DNA of 14,466 nucleotides from JAGGZI01 sp964399605 (GCA_964399605.1 CAYNRH010000022.1:1-14466), one strand, 5' to 3'. Numbered from the stretch's first letter, positions 7,227-13,388 are shown. Notes: generated from the sequence alone by a model not told the origin. Made by a program: numbers and translations.

Positions 7227-7694
7227 GCTTACTTCTTTCTGTGCCTCGTTGGGGCAATTTTTGGCAACCACCCTTACCTTCTGTAAGGTGCCTGATAAGT
7301 TGTCTGTTATATTTGTTATCAATATCATTCTGCTGCCTGCCTCCAAAGGGCTTGAAGAGGTTTTCTGGCTGTAAGGCATTGGGGAATAAATTTTTGTGTT
7401 GCCATCAACTGTAAGGCTGACCTCAAAATTGTAAAGCGATACCGTGCCAGTGTTGTCCAAAGTTATATTAACCCAATCTGTTGAACCAGACAAATTATAA
7501 GATATGTCAGAAGAGTCAAAATCTATTGAGGAAAACACACAGTCTATCTGCCCTTCTGAACCTTCTTCAACTTCATACATTTTTGACTTTGTTAAACCCG
7601 TGAACCATGGAGATATCATAGCCGCTACTGCTACAACAAATCCTATTAAAATTATAGAAGCTATGAGGGGGGAAACCCCCTTGGTGTTAGTCAT
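7221..7694 (-). CDS. Archaeal type IV pilin-like protein
   Basis: The 157-aa protein starts with MTNTKG followed by VSPLIASIILIGFVVAVAA, the classic archaeal class III signal peptide. A PibD/FlaK-type peptidase would cut after Gly6, and the hydrophobic helix (about 7-28) then packs in the pilus core. The exposed region (about 45-157) is beta-rich and has N-x-S/T sequons (NLS, NIT, NLS), possible N-glycosylation sites. Two cysteines, C52 and C148, could form a disulfide. The length is normal for a minor pilin or adhesion pilin. A TATA-like box at 7714-7723 lies about 24 nt upstream of the ATG, so the mRNA is probably leaderless. No assembly ATPase or membrane platform gene is in the window. 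The pilin class is firm; whether it forms pili or another surface filament is open. Confidence 0.88.
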   Translation of the reverse strand: MTNTKGVSPLIASIILIGFVVAVAAMISPWFTGLTKSKMYEVEEGSEGQIDCVFSSIDFDSSDISYNLSGSTDWVNITLDNTGTVSLYNFEVSLTVDGNTKIYSPMPYSQKTSSSPLEAGSRMILITNITDNLSGTLQKVRVVAKNCPNEAQKEVSL

Positions 7695-7739
7695 AATTAA
7701 TTTTTGTTTTTGTTATTTAAAATTAGCATATGAAAATAC

Positions 7740-7749
7740 TTATATAAAA
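7740..7749 (+). promoter_or_regulatory. TATA box for the leaderless cca gene
   Basis: TTATATAAAA at 7740-7749 is centred about 25 nt before the ATG at 7768. This argues that the open frame upstream of 7768, which runs antisense through the pilin gene back to 7504, is not part of the protein. Confidence 0.65.
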
Positions 7750-7767
7750 ATATACAGAGATTTATTC

Positions 7768-9171
7768 ATGGAGAAAAATATCCATGACATCCTTAATCAA
7801 GTTCTAAGAAAAGTAGTTCCAACACGTGAGGAAAGAGAAAGAACCGAGAGGCTTTGCAATAAAATTCTGGAAAGTTTTGATAAAGTCACCAAAGGAAAAT
7901 TTCTTATAAAGCCCATGTTCTGCGGGAGCATAGCAAAAGATACATGGCTTGCCGGCAACAAGGATATTGACCTTTTCCTTCTCTTCAGGCCAAATGTAAG
8001 CAGGGAGAATCTGACCAAGTATGGTCTTCTCATTGGAAGAGATATTATAAAAAAATTATTTGGCGAGGTGGAAGTTGCATACGCAGAACATCCATATATC
8101 AGGGGATTTGTAGCCAATCATAGAGTTGAAATAGTCCCTGCATACAACATCAAAGATTCGGGCAAGATAAAAAGTGCAGTTGACAGAACACCATACCATG
8201 TAAGATATGTAAATGAGAAATTAAACAGAAACCTTACAAACGAAGTCAGGCTGCTTAAAAGATTCTGTAAGGGAATAGGCGTTTATGGCTCAGACCTTAA
8301 AACAGAAGGACTCTCCGGATACCTATGTGAATTGCTGATTATAGAATATGGCACATTTGAAAACCTGCTAAGGAATGTTCCGGGATGGCACCCGGGGATG
8401 GTTATAGACATTGAAAACCATTACAAAAACAAAAGCCAGGCAAAAAGAAAGTTCAAGAACAACCCATTAATTGTTGTGGACCCCGTGGACAAAAACAGGA
8501 ACGTAGCCTCTGTACTGTCTGCAGAAAATTTCTTTTTATTCATAAAAAAATCAAAGGAATTCCTTGAGAAACCGGACATGAGCTTCTTTTTCAGCTCCCG
8601 AATTGAAACAGAACCTGAAGAAATTAAAAAACATATGGAAGAAAGGGGGACAAAATTTATATTTATAAAGTTTAGGGCTCCAACAACACACCAGGACATA
8701 CTATGGCCACAGCTAAGGAAGTTGAGGAAAAGACTGACTGATGTCTTGGAAGACAGCGATTTCAAAATTGTCAGGAGCGATGTTTGGAGCGACGAAGTGA
8801 GATGCGTAATTGTCCTGGAACTTCTTGTTGACAAGCTTCCAAAAATACAAAAGAGAATCGGGCCTTCCATATTTGACATAGAAGGGAGCAGTGGATTTCT
8901 TAGCCGATATGAAAATTATAAAATACTTATAGAAGACAGCCAATGGGTTGTTGAATATCCAAGGAGATATAAAGAAGCCGTAGAGCTTTTGAAGGATTTT
9001 CTTGGGGAAGATTTTAAATCGCTGAAGGAAAGAGGTGTTCCAAAAAATTTAGCTGAAGAAATTCATGAAGATGTGGAAATATTCAGCGATGAACATGCAA
9101 GCAGACTAATAAGAAGATATGAAGACTTTAGAATATTTTTGAAAAAATACTTTGAAAAGGATTTGGTTTAG
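7768..9171 (+). CDS. cca: CCA-adding enzyme (tRNA nucleotidyltransferase), archaeal class I
   Basis: This enzyme builds or repairs the 3' CCA end of tRNAs without a nucleic acid template. The 467-aa length matches archaeal class I enzymes. The nucleotidyltransferase core is clear: FCGSIAKDTWLAGNKDIDLF at about 51-70 gives the GS motif and the catalytic pair D66 and D68. The third carboxylate position, in VEIVPAYNI (120-128), is Glu121 where an Asp is usual. The central part (about 150-290) contains LTNEVRLLKRFCKGIGVYGS and LSGYLCELLIIEYG, followed by VVDPVDKNRNVASVLS, all typical. The C-terminal tail domain runs to FEKDLV. I chose the ATG at 7768 because it starts at the conserved N-terminus and has a TATA box at leaderless spacing; the frame stays open for 264 nt more upstream, antisense to the pilin gene. 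It abuts the convergent 127-aa gene with no gap. Confidence 0.95.
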   Translation: MEKNIHDILNQVLRKVVPTREERERTERLCNKILESFDKVTKGKFLIKPMFCGSIAKDTWLAGNKDIDLFLLFRPNVSRENLTKYGLLIGRDIIKKLFGEVEVAYAEHPYIRGFVANHRVEIVPAYNIKDSGKIKSAVDRTPYHVRYVNEKLNRNLTNEVRLLKRFCKGIGVYGSDLKTEGLSGYLCELLIIEYGTFENLLRNVPGWHPGMVIDIENHYKNKSQAKRKFKNNPLIVVDPVDKNRNVASVLSAENFFLFIKKSKEFLEKPDMSFFFSSRIETEPEEIKKHMEERGTKFIFIKFRAPTTHQDILWPQLRKLRKRLTDVLEDSDFKIVRSDVWSDEVRCVIVLELLVDKLPKIQKRIGPSIFDIEGSSGFLSRYENYKILIEDSQWVVEYPRRYKEAVELLKDFLGEDFKSLKERGVPKNLAEEIHEDVEIFSDEHASRLIRRYEDFRIFLKKYFEKDLV

Positions 9172-9555
9172 TTATTCCTTTTCTTTAGGAATATAATGTA
9201 TATTTAAAGGAAATTTATCATCTTCTGGATAACTTCCATCCCCTTTAATTGTTCTTGGCCTGAAGAAAAGCATTCTTTTCTCTCCTCCACGCTTTTCCAA
9301 TACTTCAAACCCATTTTCAAGTAGCTTAGTTATGTCCTCTACGTACTGGTCATTGTTCTCTTTGGTATAGTATCCACCATGTCTCTTGTAAATTTTCCAG
9401 GGGATTTCGCTCTTCTCATTCTTTGAAGGAATTTTCCTGAGATTAAAGTGGTCATAGAAAATACTACCTGGTTCTGCTTTACCCGGAAAATCTGGATTTT
9501 GATGATAGTTTCCACACCTTTTACAAAAATAAAATTCATCATTCAGCTTATTCAT
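9172..9555 (-). CDS. Hypothetical protein with one CxxC motif, 127 aa
   Basis: The family is not recognised. The N-terminus has FYFCKRCGNYHQNPDFPGK (C11, C14, H18), which resembles half of a zinc ribbon. Only these two cysteines are present, so a metal site would need His17/18 or a second chain. The rest is polar, with a helical segment at about 67-85 (NDQYVEDITKLLENGFEVLE) and a basic segment (KRGGEKRMLFFRPRTIKGDG). No membrane segment is seen. It is convergent with cca without any gap and divergent from the 81-aa gene, with which it shares an AT-rich box. Transcription is likely; function is unknown. Confidence 0.65.
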   Translation of the reverse strand: MNKLNDEFYFCKRCGNYHQNPDFPGKAEPGSIFYDHFNLRKIPSKNEKSEIPWKIYKRHGGYYTKENNDQYVEDITKLLENGFEVLEKRGGEKRMLFFRPRTIKGDGSYPEDDKFPLNIHYIPKEKE

Positions 9556-9584
9556 TCAACCACAAATAGGTATTATACCATCAG

Positions 9585-9594
9585 TTATTTAAGC
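9585..9594. promoter_or_regulatory. Shared TATA-like box for two divergent small genes
   Basis: TTATTTAAGC at 9585-9594 reads GCTTAAATAA on the other strand, so it can serve as a TATA box in both directions. It is about 31-35 nt from the ATG at 9555 (minus) and about 30 nt upstream of the GGTGAA element before the ATG at 9629 (plus). No other good box is seen in the 73-nt intergenic region. Confidence 0.4.
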
Positions 9595-9628
9595 TTTTTG
9601 CCACCAAATAATGATATAAGGTGAAATT

Positions 9629-9874
9629 ATGGAAGAAAGAGAGATAGTATGCCATCCGATAATTTACCCAATCGACAAAAGAGAGGATAGAGCAGGATTA
9701 AGAATTGGAGAAGAAGTGAATGTAAAATTATTGTATGATAATGGTAATATAGTTGGAGTAGAATGCCCGTATAAAGACGGTTTTATCTGCAATGTACCGG
9801 ATTATATACTCAAAAAGAATTTAGACGAACCGGATAAATATGAAAGAGGGCACTGCCTACCACAGATAAGATAG
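9629..9874 (+). CDS. Small four-cysteine protein, hypothetical, 81 aa
   Basis: The protein carries four cysteines, C8, C46, C54 and C76, in the context IVCHP, VECPYKDGFIC and GHCLP, with H9 and H75 next to two of them. This suggests a small metal-binding or redox protein, although the wide spacing is not a standard zinc finger. The middle (about 20-45) looks like two beta strands. The start is well defined: AAGGTGAA at 9618-9625 lies 3 nt before the ATG. It is followed after 77 nt by the proteasome gene, which has its own TATA-like box, so joint transcription is possible but not required. I do not recognise the family. Confidence 0.7.
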   Translation: MEEREIVCHPIIYPIDKREDRAGLRIGEEVNVKLLYDNGNIVGVECPYKDGFICNVPDYILKKNLDEPDKYERGHCLPQIR

Positions 9875-9884
9875 TGATAGAAAG

Positions 9885-9894
9885 TTTTAAATAT
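9885..9894 (+). promoter_or_regulatory. TATA-like box upstream of psmB
   Basis: TTTTAAATAT at 9885-9894 would place transcription near 9915, leaving a leader of roughly 35 nt before the ATG at 9952. No clear Shine-Dalgarno element is seen in that leader. Confidence 0.5.
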
Positions 9895-9951
9895 CTAAAA
9901 GTTTTATTATTGATAAGTTCATTTGAAGCAAACACATTCTAAAAATAATAA

Positions 9952-10602
9952 ATGCTTGATTGGGTGAAATTTTTGGACGATAACATTAAGAAAACTGGAA
10001 CAACAACTGTTGGATTAATATATCAGGCTGGCAGTGGAGGAGTTGTTCTTGGGTCAGAAAAAAAAGCAACAATGGGATATTTAATAGACAGCAAAAAAGC
10101 CAGGAAAATCTATTCAATAGATAACAGAATAGGAATAACAACAGCAGGGAGCGTTGGAGACGTACAGACTATAGTAAGGTATATGAGAGCTGAAGCCAGC
10201 ATATATAAATTCCAGAAAGGAAAACAACTAAGCGTAAGAGCTCTTACAACGTTGTTGGCCAACATACTTCAACAAAACAAATATTTTCCATTCCTGGGAC
10301 AGTTTATTGTCGGGGGATATGATGAAAAAGGTCCGCAGATATTTTCATTGGATCCTGTTGGCGGCATAGTAGAAAACGATAAGTTTTATTCAACCGGCAG
10401 CGGCTCGTCAATGGCTTTTGGCGTCCTGGAAGACGGCTTTAAAGAAAAATTAAATAAGGAAGAGTCAATAAAGCTGGTTGTAAGGGCCATAAAAGCAGCC
10501 ATAAAGAGAGATATAGGCTCCGGGGGAAGCATCGCTATTGCTGTTATAGATGAAAACGGATATAAAGAATTGTCAGAGGAAGAGATAAAATCTTTTGAAT
10601 AA
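9952..10602 (+). CDS. psmB: Proteasome subunit beta
   Basis: This is the catalytic N-terminal threonine hydrolase of the archaeal 20S proteasome. The 216-aa precursor has a short propeptide ending in KKTG; cleavage after Gly16 exposes Thr17 as the nucleophile in TTTVGL. The active-site lysine is K52 in SKKARKIYSID. The acidic partner of strand S2 is E36 in LGSEKKATMG, where Asp is more common. D187 and S190 in KRDIGSGG and the SGSG turn near 149 complete the site. Compared with Thermoplasma-type subunits there appear to be about three extra residues in the AGSGG turn after strand 1. The subunit would pair with alpha rings and the PAN ATPase, neither of which is in the window. The gene precedes aCPSF1 by 225 nt and is likely a separate unit. 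Confidence 0.95.
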   Translation: MLDWVKFLDDNIKKTGTTTVGLIYQAGSGGVVLGSEKKATMGYLIDSKKARKIYSIDNRIGITTAGSVGDVQTIVRYMRAEASIYKFQKGKQLSVRALTTLLANILQQNKYFPFLGQFIVGGYDEKGPQIFSLDPVGGIVENDKFYSTGSGSSMAFGVLEDGFKEKLNKEESIKLVVRAIKAAIKRDIGSGGSIAIAVIDENGYKELSEEEIKSFE

Positions 10603-10669
10603 ACCAACATTTTTAGAAATTTTAATATAAGAATTATTTTTGAATCGCAACTCACAAGTCACTACCTCT

Positions 10670-10705
10670 ATGGAACATGATGAAATTATAGGTGAAGTTC
10701 AATGA
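10670..10705 (+). CDS. Possible leader peptide 1 of the aCPSF1 gene (11 codons)
   Basis: An ATG at 10670 opens MEHDEIIGEVQ and stops at TGA 10703-10705, which overlaps the ATG of the next short ORF (ATGA). The second short ORF ends in the same IGEVQ followed by the same ATGA overlap. No Shine-Dalgarno element precedes it; the sequence upstream (ACTACCTCT) is unhelpful. It is a weaker candidate than the next two. Confidence 0.3.
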   Translation: MEHDEIIGEVQ

Positions 10706-10782
10706 AAATCAGACAAAATCAAGATCAAAAAAGAGATTTTGAACTTTTCATTGAAACCATTGGTGAAGTTCAATGAAAATCA
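10681..10782 (+). repeat. Direct repeat of a translation-initiation module
   Basis: The block 10691-10711 recurs without a mismatch at 10762-10782. It begins GGTGAAGTTCAATG and ends in AAAATCA. With flanks, 10681-10711 and 10752-10782 match at 28 of 31 positions, period 71 nt. Each copy holds a GGTGA ribosome binding site, a 5-nt spacer and ATG AAA ATC. A third, diverged copy at 10817-10837 (15 of 21 positions) is the real start region of aCPSF1. In each case the spacing from GGTGA to start codon is the same. Confidence 0.85.
10702..10776 (+). CDS. Possible leader peptide 2 of the aCPSF1 gene (24 codons)
   Basis: GGTGAA at 10691-10696 is 5 nt from the ATG at 10702. The 24-codon frame begins MKIRQNQDQK, continues as RDFELFIETIGEVQ and stops at TGA 10774-10776, overlapping the ATG at 10773 (ATGA). 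The peptide is polar and has no known motif. Good ribosome binding and stop-start coupling suggest it is translated, with a regulatory rather than peptide-level role. This is inference from the layout. Confidence 0.5.
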   Translation: MKIRQNQDQKRDFELFIETIGEVQ

Positions 10783-10844
10783 AGGAACTTCGTTCCAACC
10801 TCTCAAAACAAAAGTTGGTGATATGTTTTGAAAATCAAAGATGA
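10773..10844 (+). CDS. Possible leader peptide 3 of the aCPSF1 gene (23 codons), overlapping its start
   Basis: GGTGAA at 10762-10767 is 5 nt from the ATG at 10773. The frame starts MKIKELRSNLSKQ and ends at TGA 10842-10844, 17 nt inside the aCPSF1 frame, which starts at TTG 10828 in another frame. Ribosomes translating this ORF would cross the GGTGAT and TTG of aCPSF1 and stop just after it. This could inhibit or couple initiation there. Its first four residues, MKIK, equal those of aCPSF1. Confidence 0.5.
   Translation: MKIKELRSNLSKQKLVICFENQR
10817..10830 (+). promoter_or_regulatory. Ribosome binding site and TTG start of aCPSF1
   Basis: GGTGAT at 10817-10822 is 5 nt from TTG 10828-10830. 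The nearby ATG at 10823 is followed at once by TTT TGA in its frame and cannot serve. A weak start codon behind a good ribosome binding site fits a gene controlled at translation initiation. Confidence 0.7.
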
Positions 10845-12699
10845 TGTGGAAGAAAGCCTTCCTAGTAGAGCTCAAATATCTGAGATATGTTTTGAAGGGT
10901 CTGAAATAGTGGTTTATGTAAAAAATAAAGACTTTTTCATAAACAACGGAGCTGATATAAAAGAGCTTGTCAGCAGACTTAAGAAAAGGGTGGCAATCAG
11001 ACCAGATATCTCAATAACAACTGATATGGAAACCGCAAAGGAAACAATAAAGAAAATTGTACCCAAGGAGGCAGGCATAGATGAAATTACTTTTGAGCCG
11101 GCATTCGGAAGACTTACAATAGAAGCACAGAAGCCGGGGCTTGTCATAGGAAAGGGTGGGGAAACTCTTAAGAAAATAAAGAAAGAAACTGTATGGGCGC
11201 CAATAGTTAAAAGGGCTCCAAGCATACCATCCGACGTTGTCCAGACAATCAGGAGAGTAATATTCAAAGAATCTGAATTCAGGAAAAAATTCCTTAACAA
11301 GATGGGAGAAAAAATTCATACTGCTGAAAAGAAAGAAATCGATTGGATAAGGATAGGATTTTTAGGTTCTGCAAGAGAGGTGGGAAGATCCTCTTTGCTT
11401 TTACAGACGCCCGGAAGCAATGTGTTGCTGGATTGCGGAGTCAAGCCAAGCGGGGATGACTTTCCGTATTTGAATGCTCCGGAATTTGACATAAAGAAAC
11501 TGGATGCCGTTGTACTTTCACACTCGCATCTTGACCATTGTGGATTCATACCGTATCTCTATGAGTATGGGTACGAAGGTCCTATGTATTCAACGCCGCC
11601 AGCCAGAGACCTTATGGCACTGCTGTGCTTAGACTACATAGACGTGGCCCAAAGGGAGGGAAACAAGGTCCCATACTCTAAAAAAGATATAGAAAATGTT
11701 ATAAAACACTCTATAACGCTAAACTACGATGAGGTAAGTGACATAACACCCGACATGAGAATAACATTCCAGAACGCGGGTCATATACTTGGAAGTAGCC
11801 TTGTGCATATACACCTTGGGGAAGGACTTCACAACATAGTTTACACTGGCGATTTCAACTTTGGAAAATCAAGATTATTCAATCCCGCATTCACACAGTT
11901 TCAGAGAGTTGAAACACTGATAATGGAAAGCACTTATGGCGGCGCTGAAGACATTCAACCACCAAGAGAGGAAGCAGAAACGAAGCTGATAAACATAGTT
12001 ATGAAAACTTTGAAGAACGGTGGCAAGGTCCTAATACCATCATTTGCTGTTGGAAGAGCGCAGGAAGTTATGTGCATATTGGCAGACATTCCAAATTTCA
12101 ACTACCCTGTTTATCTTGAAGGGATGTTGTGGGATGCCACAGCCATTCATACAACCTATCCGGAATACCTAAACAAAAATATACAGTATAAAATATTCCA
12201 CAAGGGAGAAAATCCATTTTTAAAACCAATCTTTAAGAGGGTTGGCTCTACAAAGGAAAGAAAGGAAATTCTTGAAAGCACCGAACCCTATGTTGTGATA
12301 GCGACTTCTGGTATGTTAGTGGGAGGCCCTGCAATAGAATATCTTAAGTCATTTGCAGAAAACCCAAAAAACACTTTAATGTTCGTTGGTTATCAGGCAG
12401 AGGGAACCTTCGGAAGAAAAATACAAAAAGGATGGACCGAAATGCCCATTGTGAATGACAAAGGCAAAAGGGATGTATTGGAAATAAAGATGAATGTTGA
12501 AACCATAGAAGGGTTGAGCGGACACTCAGACAGAAACCAGTTGATAAACTTTGTCTATAAGCTTGGCGATAAACCCAGAAAAATCATTTTGAACCATGGT
12601 GAAGAGAGCAAGAGTATAGACCTTGCAAAATCACTTCACAAACTGTTCAAATACGAAACAATTGTCCCGAAGAATCTGGAGATAATAAGGCTAAGGTAA
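10828..12699 (+). CDS. aCPSF1: Archaeal CPSF-like ribonuclease and transcription termination factor aCPSF1
   Basis: This endo/exonuclease cleaves RNA 3' ends and acts as the general termination factor in archaea. The 623-aa product has the full domain order. An N-terminal KH region (about 1-145) includes the GXXG loop in GLVIGKGGETLKKI (104-117). A metallo-beta-lactamase domain has SHSHLDHCG (231-239; ligands H232, H234, D236, H237), GHILGS (318-323) and TGDFN (340-344). The beta-CASP insert has ESTYG (367-371) and PSFAVGRAQE (404-413). The C-terminal part holds the GLSGHSD and ILNHGE histidine motifs. Compared with methanogen homologues the N-terminus is complete but short (MKIKDDVEESLPS). 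Starting at TTG 10828 is supported by GGTGAT and by the alignment with family starts. Three short upstream ORFs precede it, so autoregulation through the leader is plausible but inferred. Confidence 0.95.
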   Translation: MKIKDDVEESLPSRAQISEICFEGSEIVVYVKNKDFFINNGADIKELVSRLKKRVAIRPDISITTDMETAKETIKKIVPKEAGIDEITFEPAFGRLTIEAQKPGLVIGKGGETLKKIKKETVWAPIVKRAPSIPSDVVQTIRRVIFKESEFRKKFLNKMGEKIHTAEKKEIDWIRIGFLGSAREVGRSSLLLQTPGSNVLLDCGVKPSGDDFPYLNAPEFDIKKLDAVVLSHSHLDHCGFIPYLYEYGYEGPMYSTPPARDLMALLCLDYIDVAQREGNKVPYSKKDIENVIKHSITLNYDEVSDITPDMRITFQNAGHILGSSLVHIHLGEGLHNIVYTGDFNFGKSRLFNPAFTQFQRVETLIMESTYGGAEDIQPPREEAETKLINIVMKTLKNGGKVLIPSFAVGRAQEVMCILADIPNFNYPVYLEGMLWDATAIHTTYPEYLNKNIQYKIFHKGENPFLKPIFKRVGSTKERKEILESTEPYVVIATSGMLVGGPAIEYLKSFAENPKNTLMFVGYQAEGTFGRKIQKGWTEMPIVNDKGKRDVLEIKMNVETIEGLSGHSDRNQLINFVYKLGDKPRKIILNHGEESKSIDLAKSLHKLFKYETIVPKNLEIIRLR

Positions 12700-12837
12700 A
12701 TCAATGAAACCAAATTCATCTATGTAGAAAGCTGTGTCAAGCAAAGCGTTTGTTGTCTTGGTTTTAGTCAAATAATTATCATCTGCTATACCTAATTCAA
12801 ATCTGTGGCTTTGCCTGAGAAGAAGTCTAAGATACAT
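12691..12837 (-). CDS. Small 48-aa ORF with its own promoter, not recognised
   Basis: An ATG at 12837 opens a 48-codon frame starting MYLRLLLRQSHRFELGIADD and ending EFGFIDLP, with TAG at 12693-12691. Its last 9 nt overlap the 3' end of the aCPSF1 gene. The peptide looks protein-like, with an amphipathic helix at the start and a helical segment NALLDTAFYIDEF near the end. Support for a real gene is a TATA box (TATTTAAAG, minus strand, 12872-12864) about 31 nt from the ATG, close to leaderless spacing, and a perfect palindrome between them. It is too short to name a family. It could also be a remnant of a longer gene. There is no Shine-Dalgarno element. Confidence 0.45.
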   Translation of the reverse strand: MYLRLLLRQSHRFELGIADDNYLTKTKTTNALLDTAFYIDEFGFIDLP

Positions 12838-12847
12838 TACAGAAGTA

Positions 12848-12861
12848 TAGTGTAAACACTA
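12848..12861. promoter_or_regulatory. 14-bp perfect palindrome, candidate operator
   Basis: TAGTGTAAACACTA-type arms TAGTGT (12848-12853) and ACACTA (12856-12861) flank a 2-bp centre. The element lies between the TATA box at 12864-12872 and the start codon at 12837, where a bound dimer would block transcription. This is a typical place for an archaeal repressor site. The protein that would bind is not known. Confidence 0.45.
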
Positions 12862-12912
12862 AACTTTAAATACATAACTAAAAGCAAAGCCCCTGATGGG
12901 ACTTTTTAAGAA

Positions 12913-13266
12913 TCACAAACTTTCTGCGTTGCTTCTGTCTACCCTTGCAAAACTTGGAGTCACCACAACAAAGTTCTCGTCAACTCCTGCTATGTCGCCG
13001 TTTATTGCTGTCACTGTTTTTCTCAATCTTTCTATTGCTCTTTTTAATTCTGACATATCTTTTTCTTTCAAAGTTTTTATCTTTACAAAAACTATGTTTC
13101 CATCCCTGACTGCCTTCTGCACAGAATCAACATCTCCATAATCATTTACCTGAGCAATTTTTATTGAGATTGCGTCTATGTTTGGTGCAGCTTCATGGTT
13201 TATCTCTAAAAAATCGTCTTCATTTATGTCTTCTCTTCCACCCAAAAGTCTTCTCTTTAAAGGCAT
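12913..13266 (-). CDS. sepF: Cell division protein SepF, archaeal type
   Basis: SepF anchors FtsZ to the membrane in archaea that divide with FtsZ. The 117-aa protein has a short basic N-terminus (MPLKRRLLGGRED), an acidic linker, and the compact SepF core (about 33-110): ISIKIAQVNDYGDVDSVQ, then VRDGNIVFVKI, LKEKDMSELKRAIERLRK, and TVTAINGDIAGVDENFVVVTP. The core positions match archaeal SepF well. The N-terminal part would be the membrane-targeting helix but is short. The ATG at 13266 has a G-rich ribosome binding element (GGGGGGTG, minus strand, 13281-13274) 7 nt away. No alternative start exists in frame before the upstream TAA. A short upstream ORF with its own strong ribosome binding site overlaps this start. 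No ftsZ is in the window. Confidence 0.9.
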   Translation of the reverse strand: MPLKRRLLGGREDINEDDFLEINHEAAPNIDAISIKIAQVNDYGDVDSVQKAVRDGNIVFVKIKTLKEKDMSELKRAIERLRKTVTAINGDIAGVDENFVVVTPSFARVDRSNAESL

Positions 13267-13322
13267 TTTAATACACCCCCCATATTTCTTATATTAAAAA
13301 ATGAAAATTCATTTTCATGCAT
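13257..13322 (-). CDS. Possible upstream ORF of sepF (21 codons)
   Basis: On the minus strand AGGAGGT (13337-13331) lies 8 nt before an ATG at 13322. The frame begins MHENEFSFFNIRNM and stops at TAA 13259-13257, inside the sepF coding region and in another frame. Its ribosome binding site is stronger than that of sepF. The overlap of 10 nt with the sepF start would allow coupled reinitiation or interference. The ORF contains an 18-bp imperfect palindrome (13301-13318, 8-bp arms). Whether the peptide is made or matters is not known. Confidence 0.5.
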   Translation of the reverse strand: MHENEFSFFNIRNMGGVLKCL

Positions 13323-13346
13323 TTCGTCACACCTCCTGAATTTATT

Positions 13347-13388
13347 GGTGATATAAAATATAAAAAGTTGATTTTATATGCCATCACC
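13347..13388 (-). promoter_or_regulatory. Leader hairpin upstream of sepF
   Basis: GGTGAT (13347-13352) pairs with ATCACC (13383-13388), and ATAAAAT (13353-13359) pairs with ATTTTAT (13371-13377). This makes a 13-bp stem with a 5-nt bulge (13378-13382) and an 11-nt loop. In the sepF transcript the GGTGAT arm comes first and the ATCACC arm sits 9 nt before AGGAGGT. ATCACC is the same as the anti-Shine-Dalgarno core, so it could either pair here or mask a ribosome binding site. A TATA-like box at 13419-13427 would put this hairpin inside the leader. Confidence 0.45.

Noticed and set aside
7504..7767. N-terminal extension of the CCA-adding enzyme in the same open frame
   Set aside because: It is antisense to the pilin gene and unlike the family; the ATG at 7768 matches the family start and has a TATA box at leaderless spacing.
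10677..10683. Box C of a C/D guide RNA (ATGATGA)
   Set aside because: No CTGA box D or box C'/D' pair at the right distance; it is part of the leader ORF region.
10681..10837. Short CRISPR-like array (repeats of 21-31 bp, about 40-50 bp between them, ATTGAAAC-like motif near 10750)
   Set aside because: Only two good copies, the third is diverged, no cas genes are present, and each copy coincides exactly with a ribosome binding site and start codon.
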